The notes beneath the pieces are model-generated. The model was given only the letters and a program-made list of their open reading frames with translations. It was not told the origin of the DNA and ran no database searches. A program made the position numbers and the translations under genes. Positions 1 through 7,600 of a DNA stretch of 16,687 bases are shown one piece after another. Each line of letters begins with the position of its first letter. Position 1 is the stretch's first letter. Origin of the DNA: Methanobacteriota archaeon (lineage in GTDB: Archaea; Hydrothermarchaeota; Hydrothermarchaeia; Hydrothermarchaeales; SZUA-236); the NCBI GenBank assembly GCA_003695745.1, contig RFHW01000031.1:1-16687 (forward strand), in the 5' to 3' direction.

Positions 1-87
1 TGATGCATCATTCGTGGTGAGATATGCGTTTGTGAAGAAGGCGTAGGTTATGAAGAGCGTTAAAAAGATTTTGGCCTTTGTATTCAT
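1..87 (-). CDS. Second GT-C-like membrane protein, 5' end only (runs off left edge)
   Basis: The first 29 codons of a minus-strand gene start at an ATG at 87-85 and leave the window at base 1. The peptide begins MNTKAKIFLTLFITYAFF and matches the first 29 residues of the gene at 109-1461 at 27 of 29 positions; at DNA level 78 of 87 bases agree (1-87 against 1375-1461). It is therefore a tandem paralogue of that gene. A Shine-Dalgarno GAGGTA lies at 98-93, five bases before the ATG. Only 21 bases separate it from the stop of the upstream copy, so both are probably in one operon. The visible part is a signal-anchor-like first membrane helix; function is inferred from the full-length copy. Confidence 0.85.
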   Translation of the reverse strand, partial: MNTKAKIFLTLFITYAFFTNAYLTTNDAS

Positions 88-108
88 AGAGCTACCTCAA
101 TTTTCCAG

Positions 109-1461
109 TTAAATCGTCCTGTTTCCTAATTCACGCTTGAAACTTTTAAATGCATCCCGAATATCGCATCTCCACAATAATATGTAAAAAAACAGTAGGG
201 GAAGCACCGTGTAGTAGTGGAGATTAATCCCTCTTCTAAGCAGAAACTCTCCAAGAATGTTGTGTGTTCCATAGGTCGCTTGGATATATGGTGGATAAGC
301 AATATTAGGTAACCCAGATTCCGCAGCTCCCAAGAAATTTATTATTAAAGAAAAGGAAGCGACCAAATACGTCATTGTTTTACTCGCCAGATCATTGTAG
401 TTAACTGTATAAAGCGGTAGATAAAGGAAAGGAATCGCTGGAACCAAGAACCTAGTACCAAATCCTCCGGTAGGACCTACTCCCCCCACTACATAGATCA
501 ATCCACCTAAGGCCAATATAATGAATATGGACTCTTCTCTATACTGTTTATAAAAATTAACCATCTGCGCTAAAGCCAGTATTGTGAGGGGTGCTGTATA
601 GAAGAACGCCTCTTTTGCGAAGAGGGCCCTCCGGAGATTTTGGAAGAACAGACTGTCAGGAAGCCCCACTCCATAGAATCCTTTTGCATGAAAAACACCG
701 TATAGGTCTGAGTAAAGATAGGGGATGATAAAGGGATTTCCAAAGACCACCCAGTGATAGGCAAGAAGAAGTGAGATAATCCCTAGAAAAGACAGGAGAA
801 AAACATAGGTTTTCGTCTTGCTCATGCTCAGAGCATAAAAAAAGAGGGCAACAGCGATTACCCCTGCATAATAGTCGCTGGACACTGCAAGTCCTGCTGA
901 GAGACCCGCTAAAGCAAGATTTTTTGTGCCCTTCGCCCCATGCTTTACTTCAAAGAGCAGGTAAAAAGAAGCAAACGCAAAGAACGCAGTGATTGTGTGC
1001 GAAAAGAAGATAGTACCATAGAAAAAGGCCGGGGTTCCTAGACCGTATGCTAAGGCAAGTGCCACCCTTATGTCCTTTTTCCCTGTAAAGTAGCTGCCCA
1101 TGTCATAGAGAAGCAATGCTGTGACCACACTTAGAACCCCGCTTGTAAAAAGAGATACGAAATAGGCGATTATGTTGTAATCGTCTGTGAAGACCCTTGC
1201 TATAATGTAGATTGGCACCGCGAGGAATGAGCCCAATGGCGCTTTGTCAGAGTATATGTGGCCCTTATATGTTGCGAAGTCCTTTGGCCACCACCATACT
1301 GATATGACCCTGTCAAGATAGTTGTCTATCTGGAGGGTGTGCTCCTCCACGATGGCTGCTGTGAGGCTGAATCTTGATGCATCATTCGTGGTGAGATAGG
1401 CGTTTGTGAAGAAGGCGTAGGTTATGAAGAGTGTCAGAAAAATCTTGGTCCTTGTGTTCAT
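109..1461 (-). CDS. Polytopic membrane protein, GT-C glycosyltransferase-like (450 aa)
   Basis: The protein has about ten hydrophobic helices, the first near residues 5-24. It is followed by an extracytoplasmic loop with Asp27 and Asp46 and a conserved-looking stretch KGHIYSDKAPLGSFLAVP at about 66-83. That layout, acidic residues in loop 1 followed by a GHxYSDKAP motif, is what I associate with uncharacterised archaeal and chloroflexal proteins of the GT-C superfamily (PMT/ArnT-like), which use polyprenyl-phosphate sugars outside the membrane. Acceptor and sugar cannot be told. It starts 3 bases after the GT2 gene stop, with a weak AGGTT 10 bases before the ATG, so it is probably co-transcribed and coupled. 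A tandem paralogue follows at 1-87. The 3' two thirds is visibly A+T-richer than neighbouring genes. A transporter or flippase is the alternative reading. Confidence 0.6.
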   Translation of the reverse strand: MNTRTKIFLTLFITYAFFTNAYLTTNDASRFSLTAAIVEEHTLQIDNYLDRVISVWWWPKDFATYKGHIYSDKAPLGSFLAVPIYIIARVFTDDYNIIAYFVSLFTSGVLSVVTALLLYDMGSYFTGKKDIRVALALAYGLGTPAFFYGTIFFSHTITAFFAFASFYLLFEVKHGAKGTKNLALAGLSAGLAVSSDYYAGVIAVALFFYALSMSKTKTYVFLLSFLGIISLLLAYHWVVFGNPFIIPYLYSDLYGVFHAKGFYGVGLPDSLFFQNLRRALFAKEAFFYTAPLTILALAQMVNFYKQYREESIFIILALGGLIYVVGGVGPTGGFGTRFLVPAIPFLYLPLYTVNYNDLASKTMTYLVASFSLIINFLGAAESGLPNIAYPPYIQATYGTHNILGEFLLRRGINLHYYTVLPLLFFYILLWRCDIRDAFKSFKRELGNRTI

Positions 1462-1464
1462 AGG

Positions 1465-2148
1465 TCAGCGGAACCTGTATTTGATCAGGGCAAGAGCGGC
1501 TGAAAGACCGTCTTTCACCGTGATCTTCTTCTCTGTCTTTTCTCTTGCCACATAGTTGACCGGTATCTCTTTGATATGATATCCTTTTTTCAGCAGCTTT
1601 GCTGTGATCTCAGGCTCGATGTCAAAGCCCTGTGACTCAAGCTCCAGCCCCCTGATGACCTCCTCTCTGAAGACCTTGAAACCGGTCTCCATGTCTGTTA
1701 TGGACGCCCGGTACAAGAGCCCTGTCAAGAGAGTCAGCGCCCTGTTGCCGATGTAGAAGAGGAGGCTCATCTTCTCAACGCTGCCAAGGAACCTTGAGCC
1801 ATAGACAACGTCCTCCTCGCCATCGAGAACAGGCCTTACAAGATGGGGGAGCTCCTCAGGGGCATATTCAAGGTCGCTGTCCTGAAAGGCGATGACCCTG
1901 CCCCGTGCGCTCTCGATCCCGGTCCTCAGCGCAGCCCCCTTACCGCGGTTTTCCTTGTGGGTGATGACCTTCAGACCCGGCTCTCCACGGAACTCTTCCA
2001 GCAGCTCAGGCGTCCTGTCTGTGGAGCCGTCATCCACCACGATAACCTCCTTTTCAGAACCTGGAAATTCCAGGTCCAAAAGCCTTTTCAGGATCTCTGA
2101 TATGGTGGCCTCCTCATTATAGACTGGGACGATGACGGATATGTCCAT
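1465..2148 (-). CDS. GT2-family glycosyltransferase, dolichyl-phosphate sugar synthase-like
   Basis: A 227-residue GT-A fold enzyme with the classic order: VPVYNEE near the N-terminus (nucleotide binding), VVDDGSTDRT, the NRGKGAALRTG segment, the metal-binding FQDSDLEY, GSRFLG, and METGFKVF with EIPVNYVARE near the end. It resembles DPM1/archaeal AglD-type enzymes that move a sugar from a nucleotide to dolichyl phosphate on the cytoplasmic face; it lacks C-terminal membrane helices. The ATG at 2148 is chosen over the upstream TTG at 2157 because a TATA-like TTTTTAA centred near 2174 would start transcription at about 2148, giving a leaderless mRNA. It is first in an operon with the GT-C-like genes, which would consume its lipid-linked sugar. 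The exact sugar is unknown. Confidence 0.88.
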   Translation of the reverse strand: MDISVIVPVYNEEATISEILKRLLDLEFPGSEKEVIVVDDGSTDRTPELLEEFRGEPGLKVITHKENRGKGAALRTGIESARGRVIAFQDSDLEYAPEELPHLVRPVLDGEEDVVYGSRFLGSVEKMSLLFYIGNRALTLLTGLLYRASITDMETGFKVFREEVIRGLELESQGFDIEPEITAKLLKKGYHIKEIPVNYVAREKTEKKITVKDGLSAALALIKYRFR

Positions 2149-2170
2149 GCACAGCAATGGCTAGCGCCAG

Positions 2171-2177
2171 TTAAAAA
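2171..2177 (-). promoter_or_regulatory. TATA box for the GT2 gene
   Basis: The minus strand reads CCTTTTTAACTGG, and its centre is 26 bases upstream of the ATG at 2148. No Shine-Dalgarno precedes that ATG. Archaeal transcription normally starts about 25-27 bases past the TATA centre, so a leaderless transcript is predicted. The box is T-rich but not a perfect consensus. Confidence 0.5.
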
Positions 2178-2189
2178 GGTTAAGTATGA

Positions 2190-2229
2190 AAAAGAAAAAA
2201 AGAGAGATAGACCTGATTTTTAGGTCTAT
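2190..2229 (-). terminator. Stem-loop plus T-tract terminator after the pilin gene
   Basis: A perfect 8-bp inverted repeat, ATAGACCT (2229-2222) and AGGTCTAT (2214-2207) read on the minus strand, surrounds a 7-base loop. It is followed by CTCTC and a TTTTTTTCTTTTTC tract running to about 2187. The pilin stop codon (2228-2226) lies inside the first arm. Archaeal termination depends mainly on the U-tract, which is present here. This would separate the pilin transcript from the glycosyltransferase operon downstream. Confidence 0.75.
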
Positions 2230-2435
2230 ACCATTCCGCCGACTTCGGCCGATATCTTGGACGACATCGTAGATGTGGCCGCGCCCGTTGTCTCGTTCAG
2301 CCTGTTCGCAGCCTCGCCGGTCATCTTGGAGTAGATGGCGAAGATGACCACTGCAGCCACGATAATCCCGCCCGCAAGCAGGATGTATTCGATGGCGCCC
2401 TGGCCTTTTTCTTCTTTCAGGAATCCTTTCAACAT
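2226..2435 (-). CDS. Class III signal peptide pilin (69 aa)
   Basis: A small archaeal type IV pilin. A short charged leader MLKGFLKEEKG is followed by QGAIEYILLAGG and a hydrophobic helix. Gln12, Glu16 and Leu20 fit the class III motif QxxxExxxL, with cleavage by EppA/FlaK-type prepilin peptidase expected between Gly11 and Gln12. The helix would pack in the filament core, leaving a roughly 33-residue hydrophilic tail with one N-glycosylation sequon, Asn47-Glu-Thr. The ATG at 2435 is preferred to the in-frame GTG at 2438 because the strong AGGAGGTAC at 2449-2441 gives 6 bases of spacing to the ATG but only 3 to the GTG. It has its own TATA promoter and terminator, so high expression independent of the motor operon is likely. 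Its size suits a major or accessory pilin. Confidence 0.9.
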   Translation of the reverse strand: MLKGFLKEEKGQGAIEYILLAGGIIVAAVVIFAIYSKMTGEAANRLNETTGAATSTMSSKISAEVGGMV

Positions 2436-2440
2436 CACTC

Positions 2441-2449
2441 GTACCTCCT
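2441..2449 (-). promoter_or_regulatory. Strong Shine-Dalgarno of the pilin gene
   Basis: The minus strand reads AGGAGGTAC followed by GAGTG-ATG. It is one of the most complete ribosome binding sites in the window, six bases before the ATG at 2435, and decides the start. Confidence 0.8.
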
Positions 2450-2488
2450 GTTTTTTTTAGAATTTTAAGGTATTATTACCTTCCCGCT

Positions 2489-2506
2489 CTATATATACCC
2501 TTCGTT
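2489..2506 (-). promoter_or_regulatory. BRE/TATA promoter of the pilin gene
   Basis: The minus strand reads ACGAAGGGTATATATAG: a purine-rich BRE-like element followed by a near-ideal TATA box centred at about 2494. It predicts transcription from about 2467 and a leader of about 32 bases holding the Shine-Dalgarno. It lies between the end of the upstream platform gene (2534) and the pilin start, so the pilin need not depend on the motor promoter. Confidence 0.8.
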
Positions 2507-2514
2507 TTCACAGG

Positions 2515-2532
2515 TGTAACCAGAAAGTTACA
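2515..2532. promoter_or_regulatory. Palindrome TGTAAC-N6-GTTACA upstream of the pilin promoter
   Basis: A perfect 6-bp-arm inverted repeat with a 6-base spacer lies 8 bases upstream of the pilin BRE and one base downstream of the platform gene stop codon. A further GTTACA half-site is at 2544-2549. No T-tract follows, so a terminator is unlikely. The shape fits a dimeric helix-turn-helix regulator. That is inference only. Confidence 0.45.
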
Positions 2533-2533
2533 T

Positions 2534-3448
2534 TTAGAAGGCGGTTACAAGCCGCGGCATCACCTTTCTCACAGCCATAAAGACCACGGTGGCAAAGACG
2601 CCCATAGGGATCATGAATTTAAATCCTTTCTTGAAATCGCCATACATGGTAACGCCCATCATGAGCCCTGCGGCCACGGCCTGGGCAAAGACATAGAAGC
2701 TCAGCGCGCCGACAATGGCCTTTATCTCTGTGATCGGGAAATCAGCGAACTCGCCTGCCACCTGGGTCATAACGTCTGGAAGCCCGCCCACAACGCCCAT
2801 GACAAAGGGCCCTGCGAAAAGGGAGGCCATGGCAAGGAAGGATATCTGCTGCGACGTGGCAGACTTCCTCTCCCTCTGGATCATCTTGATGGCGCGCATG
2901 TTCTCGGAGACCTCCTCAAGGACGTCTGCAATGGGGCCGCCTGCCTCCACCCCCTCAAGGATGAGCCTCATGATCCTCTGGATGTCCTTTGAGCGGGTCC
3001 TCCTGCCAAAGGCAAGGAGCGCCTCCTTGAGGGGTCTGCCCCTGCGTATCTCAAGGGTGACGCGGCCGAACTCCTCGGAAAGAGGCCCGTACTCTGCCTC
3101 TGAAACCTCCTGTATGACGCTCTCCAGCACCAGGCCCGTCCTCACAGCAACGGCCATGTGATGGAGGGCATCTGGCAGGACCTCCTCGATCATGCTCCTC
3201 CTTTTGTCAGCCCGCATCACAGGCAGGATATACATGGCGGCGATGCCCACGATCGCCCCTGCAAGCCCGATGAAGACGTTGAATATCGCCGTTGCCAGGC
3301 CAAAGAGGACAAGGGTTATTACAAGCCATATGGTGATCCACTCTGCACCGGAAAAGGGCATCCCGGCCTGCGCCAGGGAGATCTCAAATCTCCTGAGGAT
3401 CTTCTTTGGTATCAGCCTTCTGGGTATCGCTATCCGCAGTCTCGCCAT
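2534..3448 (-). CDS. Type II/IV secretion platform protein, GspF/TadC family (304 aa)
   Basis: An inner-membrane platform protein of the type IV pilus machine, expected to sit under the pilus and be driven by the ATPase. Membrane helices are at about 38-60 and 62-78, a cytoplasmic T2SF four-helix domain at about 87-215 (including ALHHMAVAVRTGL, the acidic LSEEFGRV segment and EGVEAGGPIADVL), then helices at about 202-222, 245-270 and 280-297. It begins 3 bases after the stop of the first platform gene, with AAGGTG six bases before the ATG, so it belongs to the same operon. The single T2SF domain per protein contrasts with archaellar FlaJ, which carries two in one chain. I did not assign a symbol because the tadB/tadC distinction is not secure. 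Confidence 0.88.
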   Translation of the reverse strand: MARLRIAIPRRLIPKKILRRFEISLAQAGMPFSGAEWITIWLVITLVLFGLATAIFNVFIGLAGAIVGIAAMYILPVMRADKRRSMIEEVLPDALHHMAVAVRTGLVLESVIQEVSEAEYGPLSEEFGRVTLEIRRGRPLKEALLAFGRRTRSKDIQRIMRLILEGVEAGGPIADVLEEVSENMRAIKMIQRERKSATSQQISFLAMASLFAGPFVMGVVGGLPDVMTQVAGEFADFPITEIKAIVGALSFYVFAQAVAAGLMMGVTMYGDFKKGFKFMIPMGVFATVVFMAVRKVMPRLVTAF

Positions 3449-3451
3449 GAT

Positions 3452-4618
3452 CTACACCTTTGGCTCAAACTTCTTTACCATGAATGACAGGTAGATTGCA
3501 ACGCCGAAGAAGGCAATATAGAGGAGCCACATGATATCGGGGGTGATGGGCAGGCCCTTCATGGCGATGCCCATGGCTATCACAAGGGTGGTGATGAGAA
3601 CGGGCGCCACGACAGTGACGAACATGTACATGAGGCTGAAGGTGTTGAGCACCTGTATGAAGTCCTTGAGCTTCATCCTCATCTCGGTGGCCACCTCCTC
3701 GGCGATGATCTTCAGGGTGTTGGCCAGGTTCCCGCCTGTGCGCAGGGTGGAGGCTATCTGGCGCGTGGCCTTTTTAAGGCCCGGCGAGTCTATCCTTATG
3801 TTCATCCTCTCAAAGGCCTCCTCGATGGTGGCACCACGCTCTATCTCAAGGATGGCCTTCTTGAACTCCTCGGAGAGGACGCCGTAGTCGCTCACCGACA
3901 CTGAGCGCATGGTCTCAAGGAGCCCTGAGCCCGATGAGAGCTGGGTGGCCATGTGGCGGAGGGCGAAGGGCATCTCCCTTCCAAAGGCGTCTGAGCGCCC
4001 CTTGACCTTGGACTTGGGATATATCTTGGCAAAGACCAGCGTCATGAAGAACCCTATGATCCCGAACAATATGCCCAGAAAGCCTCCTGTCACGCCGAGG
4101 AATGTGGAGAGCAGCAGCCCGGAGACCACCGTCAGCACGATCCCGGCGATCACCCCTGCGCCCACCGATATTGCAATGTACTTGGAGGCAGGCATCAGGA
4201 TGTTGGCCTTATAGAGGCTCTCCTGGATATCGCCAAAGAAGGATGCCGGCGCCTTGGAATAGGCGGAGAAGGCGTCTGCAAGGATGTTTGCGAGCCTTGT
4301 GCTCAGAGGGATCTTGAGCTCATCCCTCTCCTCCAGCTGAAGGTCCTCCTCCTCGTCAAAGTACTCGGCGCCTACGCTCACGCTCTCCCTGATCTTGGCA
4401 AGACGCTCTTCAAGGGCCTTCTTTCGCTCCTCCTTCTCCTCGGTCTTCTTCTGCATTATGGTGCTCACAGCCTCCTCCTGCTCCCGGAGGGCGAAGGATG
4501 CCTCTGCAAGCATCCTCCTCGTGGCCGCCGCCGTGTCAAGGGTCTTGAAACCTATCTTGTCCACGAAGCCTATGATGATCTTGAGCCCGATCCTGTCGAC
4601 AAAACTCTCCTCAGCCAC
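3452..4618 (-). CDS. Type II/IV secretion platform protein, GspF/TadC family with coiled-coil N-terminus (388 aa)
   Basis: The first of two platform proteins in the operon. It has an amphipathic N-terminus (SFVDRIGLKIIIGFVDKIG), a highly charged coiled-coil-like segment at about 45-105, membrane helices at about 147-172 and 176-198, a T2SF domain at about 215-325 (ALRHMATQLSSGSGLLE, LSEEFKKAILEI, LRTGGNLANTL), and C-terminal helices at about 328-350 and 362-380. The GTG at 4618 is chosen over the TTG at 4633 because GGAGGT at 4631-4626 lies 7 bases before the GTG, whereas the TTG overlaps that site. The gene then overlaps the end of the ATPase gene by 8 bases (GTGGCTGA), suggesting translational coupling. 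It is longer than its partner mainly because of the N-terminal extension. Confidence 0.87.
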   Translation of the reverse strand: MAEESFVDRIGLKIIIGFVDKIGFKTLDTAAATRRMLAEASFALREQEEAVSTIMQKKTEEKEERKKALEERLAKIRESVSVGAEYFDEEEDLQLEERDELKIPLSTRLANILADAFSAYSKAPASFFGDIQESLYKANILMPASKYIAISVGAGVIAGIVLTVVSGLLLSTFLGVTGGFLGILFGIIGFFMTLVFAKIYPKSKVKGRSDAFGREMPFALRHMATQLSSGSGLLETMRSVSVSDYGVLSEEFKKAILEIERGATIEEAFERMNIRIDSPGLKKATRQIASTLRTGGNLANTLKIIAEEVATEMRMKLKDFIQVLNTFSLMYMFVTVVAPVLITTLVIAMGIAMKGLPITPDIMWLLYIAFFGVAIYLSFMVKKFEPKV

Positions 4619-7600
4619 CCTTCTTACCTCCAATCTCCTTTAACAGGCCACCCGTATCAGAGTAGTATCTGCTGATGATGCTGCCCACATCTGCGATCTT
4701 ATTGATGTTCTTCTTCACCATATAATCAAGGACCTTCTTCCTTTTTTCGATCTCCTCGTTCACCTCTTTGACATCGATACCCTGAATCCGTGCGAGCTTC
4801 TGCTTGAGCACGCTCGGGACGCCTGTCGCCTCCAGCTCGTCTTTCTTGGGGTTCCAGCGATAGACGATGTTCAGTGTGACCGTGTCCTCACCTTCTCCGG
4901 TTCCTTCGGTAACCTCCGCAATCTCTGTTATGCGCCTTAGAGTGGTGCCTTGGAAGTATATCTTGTTCTCCATTATTATTAAATCTAACGCAGGCAGCAT
5001 GATATAGGGGACTGCCATGGGCGGGTTTGTAAGGCGGGTTATGGTCTCGCGGGCCGAGTTTGCGTGAAGGGTGCCCATGGACCCGTCATGGCCGGTGTTC
5101 ATGGCTGTGAAGAGCGTCCTCGCCTCAGGCCCCCTGACCTCGCCCACAATGACTCTGTCCGGCCGCATACGAAGGGTGTTCTTCACAAGGTCGTCCATGT
5201 CAACCTCGCCTTCACCCTCCACGTTCGGCGGCTTGGTCTCGAGACGGACCCAGTGCGTGGCAGGGAGCTGGAGCTCGGCCGTGTCCTCGATGGTGATGAT
5301 CCGCTCAGTGTCAGGGATGAAAGAGCAGAGGCAGTTCAATGTGGTGGTCTTGCCGCTCCCGCTCCCGCCTGCCACAAGGATGTTCCCGGGCTTTATGCCT
5401 GCGCCCTCTGTGACATACCACAGATAGGCGGCGATGTCTGTGGTGAGGGTCTTGAAGTTTATGAGGTCCACCACCGTGAGGGGGTCTGCCTTGAACTTCC
5501 TGATGGTGAGGGTGGGGCCGTCGATGGATATGGGAGGTATCGTTGCGTTCACACGGGAGCCGTCCATGAGCCGCGCATCGAGGAGCGGGGTTGCCTTGTC
5601 GATCCTCCTTCCAACAGAGGCGGCGATCCTCTCAAGTATCCTTTCAACCTCCTCGTCCTCCTCAAAGACAAGGTTAGTCCTGCAGATACCGTATTCGCTG
5701 TGGCTCACATAGACGTTTCGGCCGGTGCCTATGACCATGACCTCCTCAAGCTTCTCATCCTTGAGCAGAGGCTCCAGTATGCCGTAGCCCACAAGATTGT
5801 AGACCACATATCTTGTGAAGTTCCTTGCCTTTGCGGGCCCTATGAAGGAGTAATTGGATCTGATGAACTCAAGCACCTTCTCTGTGAAGACCTTTTCTGC
5901 CTCCTCTTTGTTCTTCATCGTGGAGGGGTCGATGTCCAGCTTCTCAACGACCTTTGTCTCGATGTCCCTGAGGAGCTCTTTGTCGTCCTTTGAGAAGGTG
6001 GGCATGGCCACGTTGTAAACAGGGTTCTTCTCGTCTCTGACCCGCACTATCTCAGCGATCTCTGTCTTTTCTATGATTTCCTTGGTGGTGTCCTTCACAT
6101 CCTCGGCGAAGAGGTCCACAATCCCTCTTTTTGACCGGGCCTTTACGGCCTTCTTCCCCTCTTCGGGCTCCGCCTTCTCTTTGCCTTTGCCGCTGCTTAT
6201 CCTCTCAAGGAAGCCCTCAGGGTCTATGTAGTATTCATTGACAAGGCGCCCCACCTCCTTCACGCCATGGATGTTCTGATCCACCATCCATTTAAGCACC
6301 TTCTTGCGCCTCTCAATCTCCCTGTCAATGGCCTTGAGGTCCACGCCCCGGAGGTCTGCAAGGGTCCTTTTTACCTTGCTGGGAGCGCCCGTTGGCTTCA
6401 CAGTGTCTGTCTTGGGGTCCCATTCAAAGATGTTCGAGAGCTTTGCCTGACCGTTCTCCACACCCAGTATCTCCGTTATCTCTGTGATCCGGCGCACCGT
6501 CTTCCCGCGGTAGTTGAAGCGGTTCTGCATCAATATGAGATTGAGGGCCGAGATCATGATGATGGGGACGCTCATGGGCTTGTTCACAAGCCGTGAGATG
6601 GTCTCCTTGGAGTTGTTGGCATGGAGCGTGCCCATGCTCCCGCTCTGGCCTGTGTTCATGGCTGTGAGAAGTGTGTTTGCCTCCTTGCCCCTGACCTCGC
6701 CGACGATGATCCGATCCGGCCGCATACGAAGGGTGTTCCGAAGGAGCATCTCCATGCTGATCTCGCCCTTGCCCTCTATGTTCGGCGGGCGGGTCTCAAG
6801 CCTGATCCAGTGCTTCACCGGTAGCTGGAGCTCGGCCGTGTCCTCGATGCTTATGACCCTGCTTGTGCTTGGGATGAAGGAGCCCAGACAGTTGAGGGTT
6901 GTCGTCTTACCGCTGCCTGTGCCGCCCGATACAAGGACGTTTGCAGGTCTCACCTCATATCCATCCATGGCCAGCCACAGAAAGGCCGCAAGGTCAAGGC
7001 TCATGGTGCCGAACTTTATGATGTCCACCACCGTGAGAGGGTCTGCCTTGAACTTCCTGATGGTGAGGGATGGCCCTGCAATGGACACGGGGGGCACCGT
7101 GGCGTTCACACGGGAGCCGTCCTTGAGCCTCGCGTCGAGAAGGGGGGTTGAGGCATCCACCCGCCGCCCGACGGCCCTGGCGATCCTTGCTATGATCTTG
7201 ATGGCCTCCTCATCGTTCTCAAAGACTATGTTGGTCTTGCACATCCCATATTTGCGGTGGTACACATAGACCGGCACGTTGGTGGCCACGAGCATCACCT
7301 CCTCAAGGGCGTCGTCCGACAGCAGCGGGTCAAGGATGCCGTAGCCGATCATGTCCTGAACGATAAGCGTTGCAAACCATGTCTTCTTCGTCCCCTTCAC
7401 ATCAGGATAGTTCTCGGTGATCAGCTCAAGGACCTTCTCTGTGAAGACCTTCTTCTTCTCGGCATAGTTGAGCATGGCCTCAGGATCAACGTCTATCTCC
7501 CCGATGGCCCTCTTCTCAATGGTGTGGAGCTGTTTTTTATCCTCCTTTGAGAACTCAGGCATGGAGACGAGGTAGGTGAGCGTCTTCTCCTCCTTGCTCT

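Noticed and set aside
2515..2532. Inverted repeat as terminator for the platform gene at 2534
   Set aside because: No T-tract follows it on the minus strand; the position beside the pilin BRE/TATA fits a regulatory site better.
5064..5993. Long plus-strand open frame (309 codons) opposite the second ATPase half
   Set aside because: It lies entirely antisense to a strongly conserved coding region with intact motifs; the translated product is low-quality and Cys/His/Arg-rich as expected for a shadow frame. A similar shadow (6514-7269) lies opposite the first half.
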